NCBI GenBank assembly: GCA_033558025.1 | Contig: JAUCEF010000008.1 | Coordinates: 1,612,001-1,676,000, forward strand | Length of the DNA stretch: 64,000 bases | Source: Phytophthora sp. 'mugwort' | Taxonomy: Eukaryota > Oomycota > Peronosporomycetes > Peronosporales > Peronosporaceae | Direction: 5' to 3' | Part shown: positions 53,746 through 63,520 of the stretch, in pieces | Layout: each line of letters opens with the position of its first letter | Position numbering within the stretch: position 1 is the stretch's first letter | The notes under the pieces: generated by a model | What the model saw: only the letters and a program-made list of their open reading frames with translations | What the model was told of the DNA's origin: nothing | The model's database searches: none | Made by a program: the position numbers and the translations under genes

Positions 53746-56354
53746 TTACGGGGTCTTATCGTCGTCTTTGTAGTCGTCAGAAGCGACCATCTCACGAGCG
53801 AGCTCTTGCTCGTCGGCGGTTAAAACACCTTTAAGGGTGGACAAGTCTTTTAGGAAGACAGTCTTCACGACAGCTTCGAGTGCTGCACGACGGTGCGTTG
53901 CCCGTTTTACGTCAGTGGTGAACCGCTCCATGAGACTTGGGCGTGCCGCTGTAGCAGCCAGAAGCTTCTCCTTATTCCGAGCGATCGCCTCCTTGAACTG
54001 TTGTCGCTGTTCACGAGCCTTCTCCTTAGCGACAGCATCGAGGTCCTTCAAGTCCACAAAAGTGCCGGCATAGTTGTCACGACGGACATTCTCCGACCGC
54101 TTGACTTGGGCACGGACGCGACGAGCAGCTTCTTCTCGTCGACGCTCGCGAGCATCCGCTTCACGTTCTTCGCGCTGGCGCTGTTTCTGTTGCTTGGCAG
54201 TCTCATCCATAAGCTTCTGCACTCGCAGAGTTTCCGATTTGGTAGGCTTTCGTTGATTTCCAACGTTCTTGTCCAAAGAACCACGAATCCGCGCTAGCAG
54301 CTTCTCTTGAGCACGCTTTGCGTGCTGCTGAATGGCTTCTTCTTTCGCTTGTAGTCGCTGTTTACGCGCTTCCTTTTTCTCCTGCAACTCAGCCAGCTTT
54401 GAAGTACGCGAGGTGAAGAACTCTGCACTCTGTTTCTTCGGAGCTTCCGTCTCTTCGTTCACGGCCCCTTCTTCGTCTTGGTTACGCCTCGCAAGCTCTT
54501 TCCGCTTTTTCAATGCAGCTTCCCACTTTGAATGCAGCTGATCAAAGTTTGGAACGGGCTTCGGCCGGCGCTTTTGTCGTTCGGCTTCTTGCTCCAGTGC
54601 AGCTCGAAGCTTTTTCTTCAACTTCACAGTCATACGTCCTTGTGTGTCATCCTCACCAGCCAGAGTAGTATCTGAAATAGCCTTCTTGCTCGCTACTGCC
54701 ATCCGTGGCGGCAGTTCTGCAGTTTGTATCAATTCCTTGGCTCGCTGACGAATTCGCTCCTTGCGCTTCTGCTCAGCCTCTTCCGCATCACCTGCAGACA
54801 AATACGTCGTCAATGGGACCTCACGAGCCTTCGCTCGTTTCTCACGTGCATGTTCAGCCCTCATCTCTCGTTCCAGCTCCTTTAGCTGCTGGGATTTCCG
54901 TTGTTCCGCCGCCGCTTGTCGCTCCAAAAGTTTTTGAGGAGGTGCAGCAAGACGAGCTCTTCCTAGACGTTCAGCTGTTTCCTTTGCACGCTGTTCGGCC
55001 TCAGCTTCGGCTCGAGCTTTTTCCTCGAAAAATGCACACGAACGTCGTATCTCCTGGCGGTCTTGAGCATTACGGTTCGTCCTTGTTACTGAAGGGCTGC
55101 GGGATCTGCTCTGACTTAGGCGTCGAACGTGAGATGACGTCGCACTACTTGATCGTGACCTCGACAATGAAAGTATATCAAGCTTGTTTCGAGAACGTGA
55201 GCACCGAGTGAGTCTCTTTGGCGAACTGCATTCTACCCATAGTATATCACGTGGTTAGTCCATCGCTCAATGCAAAACAAGAAATATTACATTGTAATAC
55301 CTTGTGGTTCCGAGCTAGGCCCTGGAGGTAGGGATTCATCACCCGTCCATGCCGGCCAACCCGCGCTGCGTTTGAATGGTGATGTCTACACAAATATTGG
55401 CATATTGAAGTTAGAGCTTTTGTCATCACGCAAAATTTGGCACTTTTAATTTTTGATATATACCGCAGGCGAAGTAATAGTGAAATATGGTGGAGGCGAC
55501 TTCGTCGCATCACCCCAATCATTGAGCTCTGGATCTCCCTCCTCGCCTGTATCGCATGCATCTCCAGTATCATAATTATTATTACTCGAGGTGATCCTCT
55601 TGTTGTCTTCGTCGTCAGAGTCTTCATGAAGAATAATATTTGACTGTGAATTGAGCTTTACATCATAGTTGCGTCTTGAGTTTTCCTCTTTCCGAGGTAC
55701 TTGGCGTTGCTGCTCTCGTAGTTTCTGCTCCAGGCGACGAACTTTGCGCTCGGCCTCGTCTTTTCCACGTTTTAGTCTCTCGAAAGCTTCAAACTCGCGA
55801 CGTTGAGCTTCTTTAAGCTTCCGAAGCTCTTCCAACACCTGATCTTGGAAGGGCTGCGAGATAGCATCCACGACAGGGTTCTGTCTATCCACAGGCAGAC
55901 TTTGATCGCCTTCAAAAGACATATCTTCAAACGAATTACGATCAGTGCTCCCCCGAGACTTTTGTCGTGATAATGCCATTTCTTTCAGTCGTGGACATCC
56001 ATTTCGAAAACGGACAACCGCAGCTTCTTGTCTTCTGGAAGATCGTTTAGTCTGATCGCTGGCCGTGCGGTATCGTCGCTGTGTCTCCCAGTCGCTAATA
56101 ATGCGCTCTACGTCTTCCATCTGTAAACATTTGAAAGTTAAAAAACTCGACTGAAAAAAAGCTAAAGAAACGCTGCAGACCTCGCGCTGTTTTTGATGGG
56201 CATCCAATACCCTATAGCGACTGCTGTTGACACTGGAACTGTCGCCGACGTCTTCCTCGTTCCATGCAGACTGCAAGCGCGACCTTAATCTTGGCGTTGT
56301 GCCTCTCGCCTGTACTGAAGATCGTGCAGACGCAATTGATACTGCGGGACTCAT
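53746..56354 (-). CDS. FAM161-like coiled-coil centrosomal/ciliary protein (four exons)
   Basis: Exons on the minus strand are 56354-56181, 56120-55464, 55385-55301 and 55232-53746, total 2,403 nt, giving 800 residues in one continuous frame. Introns are 60, 78 and 68 bp, each GT...AG; the last contains GACTAAC, a branch-site-like word, before its AG. The 60-bp intron is a multiple of three and lacks stops, so its retention would add 20 residues. Residues 1-305 are Ser/Arg- and charge-rich with a helical block (EELRKLKEAQRREFEAFERL). After residue 328 comes an SR-rich stretch and then long charged helices. The segment RPKPVPNFDQLHSKWEAALK (near residue 530) with SAEFFTSRTSKLAELQEKKE resembles the FAM161 (UPF0564) domain of ciliary base proteins. 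Oomycetes have flagellate zoospores, consistent with that. Exon joining is by inference from splice signals and frame. Confidence 0.65.
56121..56180 (-). other. 60-bp in-frame intron of the FAM161-like gene
   Basis: It reads GTCTGC...TTTACAG on the minus strand between HQKQRE and MEDVERI. The pyrimidine-rich interior and AG end support splicing, although GTCTGC is not the strongest donor. Confidence 0.55.
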
Positions 56355-56641
56355 ATTGTCAGCTCACACTTGGAGAACAGCTACAGCAATATAGAAAGTG
56401 AGCTCAGTCCAAGTCAGCAGCCCAGCAGCAGTTGTCTAGAATGAATTGCAATTAGTCACTTAGCTCCAAGCGTATCAAAATAGCGTCCATCAGACCACTA
56501 AAAATATACGTGCGGTCCTACGGGAAGCGGTCTCAGCTGCCGGTAGCACATCCTGCTGCATCAAAGGCAGTAGACGAACCGGCGGCAGCAATCGTTCGCT
56601 CGACGCAGACCCTATCGTTTGATGACTAACGTACAGTCTCT

Positions 56642-58228
56642 TTACTTGAACACCGCAGTCTCAGGCGTGATGAAGGCGCTAGCAGCGGCAAAAGCCTGTT
56701 CAAGATCCGCCCAGATTACTTCAGGATTCTCCTGGCCGATGGAAATACGAATGAGATTACGGTCGACACCACAAGACTCCACGAAATCCAGCTCGCCGAA
56801 GTGTGCGAGGAGTGTGTACGGACATGACAGCGTAAAGTTTGTGCCGAGACTCGGGCCCTTAGCAACCGTCATTGCGTTGTAAAAAGCCTTGGCAGGCTCC
56901 AGTCCACCAGGCAGAAGGATCGAGAACAGCGGCCCGTAGCGAGGCTTGTCCTTGTCATCTGACGGGTTCAGGAACGGGTCGTATAGGTTCTTTGCATCGT
57001 CGAGCGTGGGGTAGAATACCTTCTTGACGAGCGGGTGCTTCTGGAGTCTCTGAACAATCTCATGTGTGGATGCATTCGTCTTCGCGAGACGTTTGGCAAG
57101 GTCCTTGGACTGCTCCAGCAACGCCTTTACATCATCCTCAACAATAAAAGAGTCGCTTTGTGGGTCAAAAACTGCCTCAAGCTCCTTCAATATGGGGCTT
57201 TCAGGATTCATCACCACGCTGCCTCCCATCACGTTCCCCGTGCCGCTGAAAATCTTCGACAGACTGGTCACCACCAAGTCCGCGCAGCCGTGCTTCATCG
57301 TGTTCACGTTGTATGATCCCACAGTGTCATCCACTACCAGTCCCGTCCCATTGTCATGAGCACACTTGGCCAGTCTCTTGAGGTCCGCCATGGATAACAG
57401 TGGATTGCTGGGGAATTCAGTCCAGATGCCGAGCACCTTTTCCTTGGCAACAATTGCTTCAATCTCCTTCATTTCCTTCTCCCCGCATGTGGGGAAGAAG
57501 TGCACACCTTGACCACACCATTCTTTTCTCGATAGAATCTTCAAAGTGTCAACATAGGGGAATCCCACCAAAATGCTCTTGCAAACCTTGCCACGGAGCT
57601 TCTGCAACAGTCTCACAGTGGAGAAGATGGCACCCATTCCCGTCGGGTACAGAGCCACCTTGTTAATGTCTGCTAAGGGAAGATAAAGTTCCACCACGCG
57701 CTTCTTAAGCGCGAAGTGGCTGTCCGTCTGTCCGATGGCTGGGATAGTGGTCTCTTCAGCGCTATTAAGCACCTGAACAAGCTTTTCGGCGTGGCGCGAC
57801 GATATGATCTCCCCCGAGTGCTGCCAGAACTGTTTGGCCGTATCCCGGATGCGGTGCGGGAAGCGCACGGCGTGCACTGCATTTTTGACAAGATGCACCG
57901 TGACCTCTTCCTTTTTGGCAGAATCAGAATTGCTGTCCAAAAGGAAGCATCGAAGTCGCTCCGCCACGTCAGAAGTTGGCACTGCCATGACCTCCCACTG
58001 GCAAGCATCGTCCTCAGGGGAAATATGATTATGAACGGCGGTCTGCAGCGCGACCACTAGCGGGTGGCGGAAGAAGCGCGGGTAGCCGCAAGCCATGGCG
58101 TTCAACACCTCTGATCGGCCTTCCTCGTAGCCAACGACGTGATCCCAGTCGGGCATAGATACGGAAATGGCATTCGTGTCATAAGGGGGCAGCGAGATGC
58201 CCAGCGGCTGTGACGTCAGCGTCGACAT
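56642..58228 (-). CDS. Cystathionine gamma-synthase-like PLP enzyme
   Basis: 528 residues from the ATG at 58228 (MSTLTSQPLGISLP); the frame is open further but the next codons upstream offer no ATG. The C-terminal 350 residues are the Cys/Met-metabolism PLP fold: YPTGMGAIFSTVRL, WTEFPSNPLLSMADLKRLAK, GLVVDDTVGSYN with the PLP-ring Asp, and VTSLSKIFSGTGNVMGG with the cofactor lysine Lys325. LGTNFTLSCPYTLLAHF and RISIGQENPEVIWADL follow. The long N-terminal region (GYPRFFRHPLVVAL) is the pattern of fungal-type STR2 cystathionine gamma-synthases rather than the shorter bacterial enzymes. It would join an activated homoserine to cysteine in methionine synthesis. Confidence 0.8.
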   Translation of the reverse strand: MSTLTSQPLGISLPPYDTNAISVSMPDWDHVVGYEEGRSEVLNAMACGYPRFFRHPLVVALQTAVHNHISPEDDACQWEVMAVPTSDVAERLRCFLLDSNSDSAKKEEVTVHLVKNAVHAVRFPHRIRDTAKQFWQHSGEIISSRHAEKLVQVLNSAEETTIPAIGQTDSHFALKKRVVELYLPLADINKVALYPTGMGAIFSTVRLLQKLRGKVCKSILVGFPYVDTLKILSRKEWCGQGVHFFPTCGEKEMKEIEAIVAKEKVLGIWTEFPSNPLLSMADLKRLAKCAHDNGTGLVVDDTVGSYNVNTMKHGCADLVVTSLSKIFSGTGNVMGGSVVMNPESPILKELEAVFDPQSDSFIVEDDVKALLEQSKDLAKRLAKTNASTHEIVQRLQKHPLVKKVFYPTLDDAKNLYDPFLNPSDDKDKPRYGPLFSILLPGGLEPAKAFYNAMTVAKGPSLGTNFTLSCPYTLLAHFGELDFVESCGVDRNLIRISIGQENPEVIWADLEQAFAAASAFITPETAVFK

Positions 58229-58303
58229 GCTTTTGGCAGACAACTTAAGCTCTTGGACTCCAAAGCGTTAGTGATGCAGCCTAACGTTTTGGACGACAGT
58301 CGG

Positions 58304-58343
58304 GGATTGGCTGATATTTATTTGAGTAAATATCAGCCAATCC
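58304..58343. repeat. Perfect 17-bp inverted repeat with CCAAT motifs
   Basis: GGATTGGCTGATATTTA (58304-58320) and its exact complement (58327-58343) flank a 6-nt loop. It lies 76 bp upstream of the cystathionine gamma-synthase ATG. Both arms carry CCAAT/ATTGG, so it may act as a promoter element for that gene or be part of a small inserted palindrome. Confidence 0.8.
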
Positions 58344-58407
58344 ATTTGAATGCTTGCACCACAAGATTTTTTAAAAAGAAAAATTGGTGGTGCAAGCATT
58401 CATAAAT
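58344..58407. repeat. Second palindrome, MITE-like, directly adjacent
   Basis: GAATGCTTGCACCAC (58348-58362) and its exact complement (58387-58401) enclose an A/T-rich core (AAGATTTTTTAAAAAGAAAA); the outer flanks ATTT and AAAT also pair. The whole 64 bp is nearly self-complementary. Confidence 0.75.
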
Positions 58408-58681
58408 TTTTTAGGGCCACCTGAAAGCGACGCAAACCAGCATTAACATTTATGTAAAACCTGCGATACTGCCCCGTGGGGGACAACAGTTAGTGCCCCC
58501 GCCTTATCTTCCTGGGGCACTATTAAAGGGTATAGAATATATAAGTACGGAGAGGTAGGACAGAAAAGGATATCGTAAGCTTGAATTCCACTTGGTATGT
58601 TTTGGGAGGAGGGAAAGTCCAAGGCATACAACCCTCATCTGACAGTTAGAATCTAGCATCCTATGCTCATTTCTACTCTAG
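58408..58681. other. Short spacer before the LTR
   Basis: No gene recognised between the palindromes and the family A LTR. Confidence 0.5.
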
Positions 58682-59048
58682 TGTGACGGGGCACACAACA
58701 CCTTGCGCACAGGAAGTGTGACTTCCGGAGAGTATACAAACTCTCAGTGAACGGCAGTTCACTAGTCCCTAGCCTGTGGGACTGTTACCAAAAGTAGGTA
58801 GATTTAAGACTGAACATATTTATAGGTGACCCCTTTTAATGCGTCTACATACTAACTATTAGTCACCTATAAAGTACCCTAGATGTTATCCTATTGAGTG
58901 GCTCTAAAGTCTTTGTACCATATCTGTGGTACCTATCCATGGCGTCATTATCGTCGACGTCATAGTGATGTTTGGCAACATCACTTAGTGTACTTGGGTA
59001 CACTTGCTCTGAAGAGTGACTTGGCACTCTTCATGTAACCCCGTTACA
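58682..59048 (-). repeat. Family A LTR, inverted copy (367 bp)
   Basis: It is the reverse complement of the solo LTR at 49024-49387 with few differences. Read on the minus strand it begins TGTAACGGGG, carries CCTATAAATATG as a TATA-like motif, and ends CCCCGTCACA. The base run before it on that strand, AAGTGTGGGGGGA (59049-59061), looks like a polypurine tract, which would make it the 3' LTR of a minus-strand element. Confidence 0.75.
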
Positions 59049-59558
59049 TCCCCCCACACTTAATTTCGGTTAACCGACGATCCAGGGCGAGTGAATAGAA
59101 GTCGCCGCCTTTCACTCTCCAAGTCGAATTATATCGACTTCGCTGCGGTTAGTTTCCGCAGCCGGCTCATTTCCTTTTGAGCCCAATCACTTCCGTGGGC
59201 TCTTCTTCTACTCGGCTTCCACGTAGCCTCAAGCATGACCAAGACTCGGTCTGGCAGTGGTGCGGAAGCGCGTGCCGAGCCTGTTGTTTCCGAGCAGCAG
59301 GCTAAGAGCTCTACCCGTCCGGCAAAGGCTCTGCCGCTAAGATATCCACCAAGGTGGCATCCAAGGTGACCCCCAAGGCGCCTGAACCTCCTGCGGAGGA
59401 CCCTGAGCTCTTCGTGGACTAGAGGAAGGCTCGGACAAGTCTTCCATATCCTGGGGCGATAACGAGATCCCGCTCGTCAAGGGGTCTGACAGCGACCCGA
59501 GTCAGTCGGTCTCGCTTGGGTCCCGTATCCCGCTGTCTAGCCATCATTGCGACGATGG
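59049..59558 (+). mobile_element. Retroelement leader and start of a plus-strand gag-like frame
   Basis: The first 186 bases contain three short hairpins (AGTCGAATTATATCGACT, GCTGCGGTTAGTTTCCGCAGC, GGCTCATTTCCTTTTGAGCC). An ATG at 59235 opens MTKTRSGSGAEARAEPVVSE; after a frameshift the protein-like text continues LEEGSDKSSISWGDNEIPLV, KGSDSDPSQSVSLGSRIPLS. This is a charged, low-complexity start typical of oomycete Gypsy gag. It is cut by an inverted family B LTR at 59559. Its plus orientation conflicts with the minus reading of the LTR to its left. Confidence 0.5.
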
Positions 59559-60447
59559 TGTGGTGGACGGATCCGCTGAACTTCAGTAGGATCCCATCTC
59601 ACACGCACTGCGCCCAGACGCCGACTAACGAAGGGGTACTCCGACGGCCCTGTTGTTGTTGAGTGGTTCATCTTGTGTACCCGTCTGCCGGCTGGTATTG
59701 CTCTCCCGTTGACACGAGATGCGCACCTGGTGGGCCTAGGACGTCCTTGTGGGGACTTGGGAGGGGTAGATCTGCGCGGGTATTCCTGCGCACGAGATCC
59801 GGTGTTGGTTTGGGCTTGAGCTTCTTGTGTAGACCTTGTGGATCCGTAATAGAAATACGAGATCCGGAGTTGTTCCGTTTTGAGGTGTCCTTGCTCCTTG
59901 TCGGAGTTGTCCTTGTTCCTTCACGATACTTGCCGCCTCCAATAGAGGGATCTTGACGGGGGAGGAAGCCAAACGGCGAGCTCGACCTGGCCAAGCTATC
60001 CAGGGGCTGCCACGTGTGCAGGAAGATCGTCAAAGTTAGACTGATCTATGTATGGGGCCAATAGAAATCCCCTATGCTATAGTCAAGTCTGTCTTCCAGT
60101 GCAAATTCGGTTCTGATTTATACCTTAGCCTATCTACCTTCGGATCCCATTCCAAAACTATTCTACGGACTGATTACAACCCAGGATCCCATCTCTGACC
60201 TTCTCCTGGCCAACCGTCTCCACTCTACCTCAACTTAGCTACGGATCTTATACCCGGTGTGCACTAAACGGATTGGATCTAGTATTTAGGATCTCATCCC
60301 ACGGGACGTGTCCAGGATCCATACCATATACAGACCAGGCGTGTCGCATGGTCCGGATCCATTACCTTGACGCTGTAGCTGCCGCGGGCGACGTGGGTCC
60401 TCCAACTGCGGGTCAACCTCCATCTTATCTGGATCTGCAATACCACA
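59559..60447 (-). repeat. Family B Gypsy LTR, inverted full-length copy (889 bp)
   Basis: Reverse complement of 30992-31888: it starts TGTGGTGGACGGATCC and ends CTGCAATACCACA. The flanking 5-mers (GATGG and GTCGC) do not match, so it is either an old solo LTR whose duplication has decayed or the remaining end of a rearranged element. Confidence 0.85.
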
Positions 60448-63400
60448 GTCGCCCCTGACACGTTGTGACACCGCACAACGGTAACACATCGTATCACGTG
60501 GCCCGCAATTCAACCCACTGTCGTCGACCCAAGTCGAGCGTCTCCACCATGTCATCCGCCCCCAGCGCTCCTGATACTGACGCGCTGCCGTGCTCGCCGG
60601 GCAAACCTTTCTCCGGACGCTCCTCCTCCATGCGCGCACTGTGACCACGCACCGTCCGATCCTTCGGCGGCTGCAACACCGGTGGCGCTGGATCTGGATC
60701 CGCTGCGAGCCGCGGCAATGTCGATCCACATTTTTGTTGGTGCCTACGACGAACCGCTAGCCAAACATCAGCAAGCCATGCGGGATCCGGTCGCCACAGT
60801 CGTCACAACGAGGATCTTCAAGCACCGGCTGAGCCCAACTGGAAGACTGCGCGCACGTTTGTCGACTTCGTCCGACACCGTTACGACGTCGTCCAAGCGC
60901 GGCTCTGCCAAGTCAAGCGGCTGAAAGCTGAAACGCGCCAAAAAGCTGATCGCCTCCGCGAGGAGGTCCAAGGTATCGGCGATCTGCGGGCGCGCTACGC
61001 CTTGCTAGAGGAGACCAGCGCGGAGGCGTACACACGCCTGCAAGACTATCGGCCTGGAGCACCGTTTATCCGACCGTGGCAGTACCGCGCCAGCCGATCT
61101 GCCCAGGGCTGCTCCTTCCTTCCCCCAGGATCTGCAGGATCTGCGAAATGAAGTGGTCGGGTTGAAGCGCCAATCTACCAGCCTCGAGCAGCAGTGTCAA
61201 GCCGATCAATCCGATCGCGACACGGCGTTCAGGGGCATCTTCCGCCTCGAGGAGGACCATGCGGATCTTCAATGCAGCTATGAGCAGCGGAAGCAGCGTG
61301 ACCGGGACCGGAGCGCGATGTTCAGCGGCTGCGGGACGGGCTGTACCAAGTGTGCCAACAGCTCGACGGATCTGCGGCGGATCTGCATGCATCACAGATC
61401 GAGCTACACGTTTGAGGTGAGCGGATCCTCGAGCAGGAGGGTCTCCTCGACAAGGCTGGGCGTCGTAGTGCGGATCTTCACTGTGTTCATGACCACATCG
61501 TACGCAAATCAAATGCGGCCTGGGAGGAAATCGAGCGCTTGAAGCGCACACTAGTAGCAGCTTATCGGGATCATGCGCGCACCGAAATCTTCTGCACGGG
61601 ACTCAAGATCAGCTTCGTAATCTCCGCGTGGAACACAAGACGCTCGAGGCTGCCCGCAACGCGGTCGCTCAAGAGGTCAAGGGGCAAGATCATGTGACCC
61701 GGGCCAAGCCGAGATCTGCGCCGTCACTCAAGTTCAGTGAAATCTGGGGTCTGCTGCGGCCCAGGTGACTCAGCTCACGAGCGATCGCGATCGCGATCGG
61801 GCACGCCTGGATCTTGACAAGGCCGTCCAAATGGGGCAACAGTATTCAAGGCCCAGAAGGATCTTCTTGAGCAGATCTCGGATATGTAGCAAGCGTACCA
61901 GCTTGTCCGCCAGGATCTCGATCAACTCCGCGGCCAACACGAACTTCTATTGCAATCTCACCAAGGTCTGCTTGGCCGCACAACTCGACCGCCATGGAGC
62001 GGGATAGCGCTCTCGACAACTTGGCGTCGACCACCTCGGCCGCCATGCGGAGTTCTTCTGTTGCACGCAGCGTTCGATCTACTTCCGTAGTTCGCAGTGA
62101 CCAGGCCTCTTCCAAGAGATCCTTGAGTCCGCCTGCTTATCCCCGCCACGAGGATCGAGCTCGCCGAAGAAGGTGCCTCGTTCCTCGTTCCCTTCGGTAA
62201 GCGGCGCAACTTCCTCGGATCGGCCTCGGAGGCGCTTCCTGCACCATCGTCGCCCAGCGCCCCGAACCAACCAGGATCCTCACTGGATCTCGTTGTCGAC
62301 GCCGTAGCTGACGCCGGCGTTGGCGACTGTGAGTTCCCGGGACGGGATCCGAGTCCAGTTCTGGCTCCGACTCAAACTCTGGCGGATCCAACGTCGATCC
62401 TGTCGACTCGGATGCGATCTTCGACGACTCCGACGACTCCGACGACGACGAGCTCCAGGTAGCTCTGGCGCGATCTCGATCCAACGCCCGTCGACACAGC
62501 CTTTCTGCGGAAAACTCCGGTGGCGAAGGATCATAGTTGATCAAGATATGGCCCCTGCCGAAGCCGAGGAAGAGACGGAGGGTGCGAGTCAGGTGGTCAG
62601 CACCCCAAGTCTGACATCTCCGGCCGCTACACCCACTGCGGATCCCGGTCTCCAGCCGTTCGACCCTGTGGATAGCTTCACCCCAGGCTTCCATCAGCAG
62701 TGGGCCGTGATCGCGGAGGAGGTGACACCTTGGGAGCCTTCCCAGGTCAGCGTGCTCACTCTCGACACCATCACGCCCCGGATCCTGATCGACTACCGGG
62801 TTTTCTCGGCCGGGTGGATGTTCCCTGAGCGGCCCGGTCGCGGGGGGGGAGGCAGTTGGATCCTTCGCGTTACGAGCCTGCTCACGAAGGAGGGCATCAT
62901 GGCTTTGTACAGGGAGGAGCCGTAGGAGGCTATCAACGTACTAGCGCTGGAGCCGCTGACCTTCGATCCAGCCAGATCCGCTGAAGTGGCAGCGATCGCC
63001 GCGGGCAACCAGGTCTACGAGAAGGATCACCGTCAGGCCTACTGGGAGGCCACGCACTCCTTCCCGGTCCTCAAGTCCAAGCGCGACGCACATCCGGGGT
63101 TCGCGTCCTTCTACCGTGGGCGCAAGAATCGGAGCTCACACGCTCGTGAGAAGTTCCGGATTCTGCAAGGCTAGATCTTTGGGAAAGCTCGCCGGACGGG
63201 CTATTGGGACCTGGACCTCCTACTAGATACGGTGTTCATGCACTTCCCTCAGCAATTCGAAGACACGACGTGGTTCCCCGGACGCCAAGCGGCCGCAGAG
63301 GGACGGACTCCACTCCAAGATCACTCTTCCCCAAGATCTGATCGCGGCTCTCGCGGACTGCGACAGGAACGCCCCGTGGTTCAATCACTTCCGCACGGAT

Positions 63401-63520
63401 CCGACTTCTCACGCGTCTCGCCAGATCGGCCGGCTTCGCATGAAGTTCTCTCCTCCCGCTCCGGATCATGAGTGGTCGGCGTCGTACGCCATTAACTTGG
63501 TAGTAGTAACGATGTGGCTT
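60448..63520 (+). mobile_element. Plus-strand retroelement region with coiled-coil, gag-like frames
   Basis: The plus strand encodes, in broken frames, long charged coiled-coil text (KRLKAETRQKADRLREEVQG, DLRARYALLEETSAEAYTRL, QAYQLVRQDLDQLRGQHELL), then a Ser/Asp/Thr-rich linker, then a folded-looking domain starting MAPAEAEEETEGASQVVSTP and continuing FTPGFHQQWAVIAEEVTPWE, LIDYRVFSAGWMFPERP, SLLTKEGIMALY, ATHSFPVLKSKRDAHPGFAS. It is rich in GGATC, like Gypsy family B. No zinc knuckle, protease or RT was seen before the window ends. I assign it to an LTR-retrotransposon gag by context. The first 250 bp may be coded on the minus strand instead. Confidence 0.5.

Noticed and set aside
58229..58243. 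Start of cystathionine gamma-synthase at 58243
   Set aside because: The codon is TTG on the minus strand; ATG is at 58228.
59559..60447. Target-site duplication proving a clean solo-LTR insertion
   Set aside because: Flanking 5-mers GATGG and GTCGC do not match.
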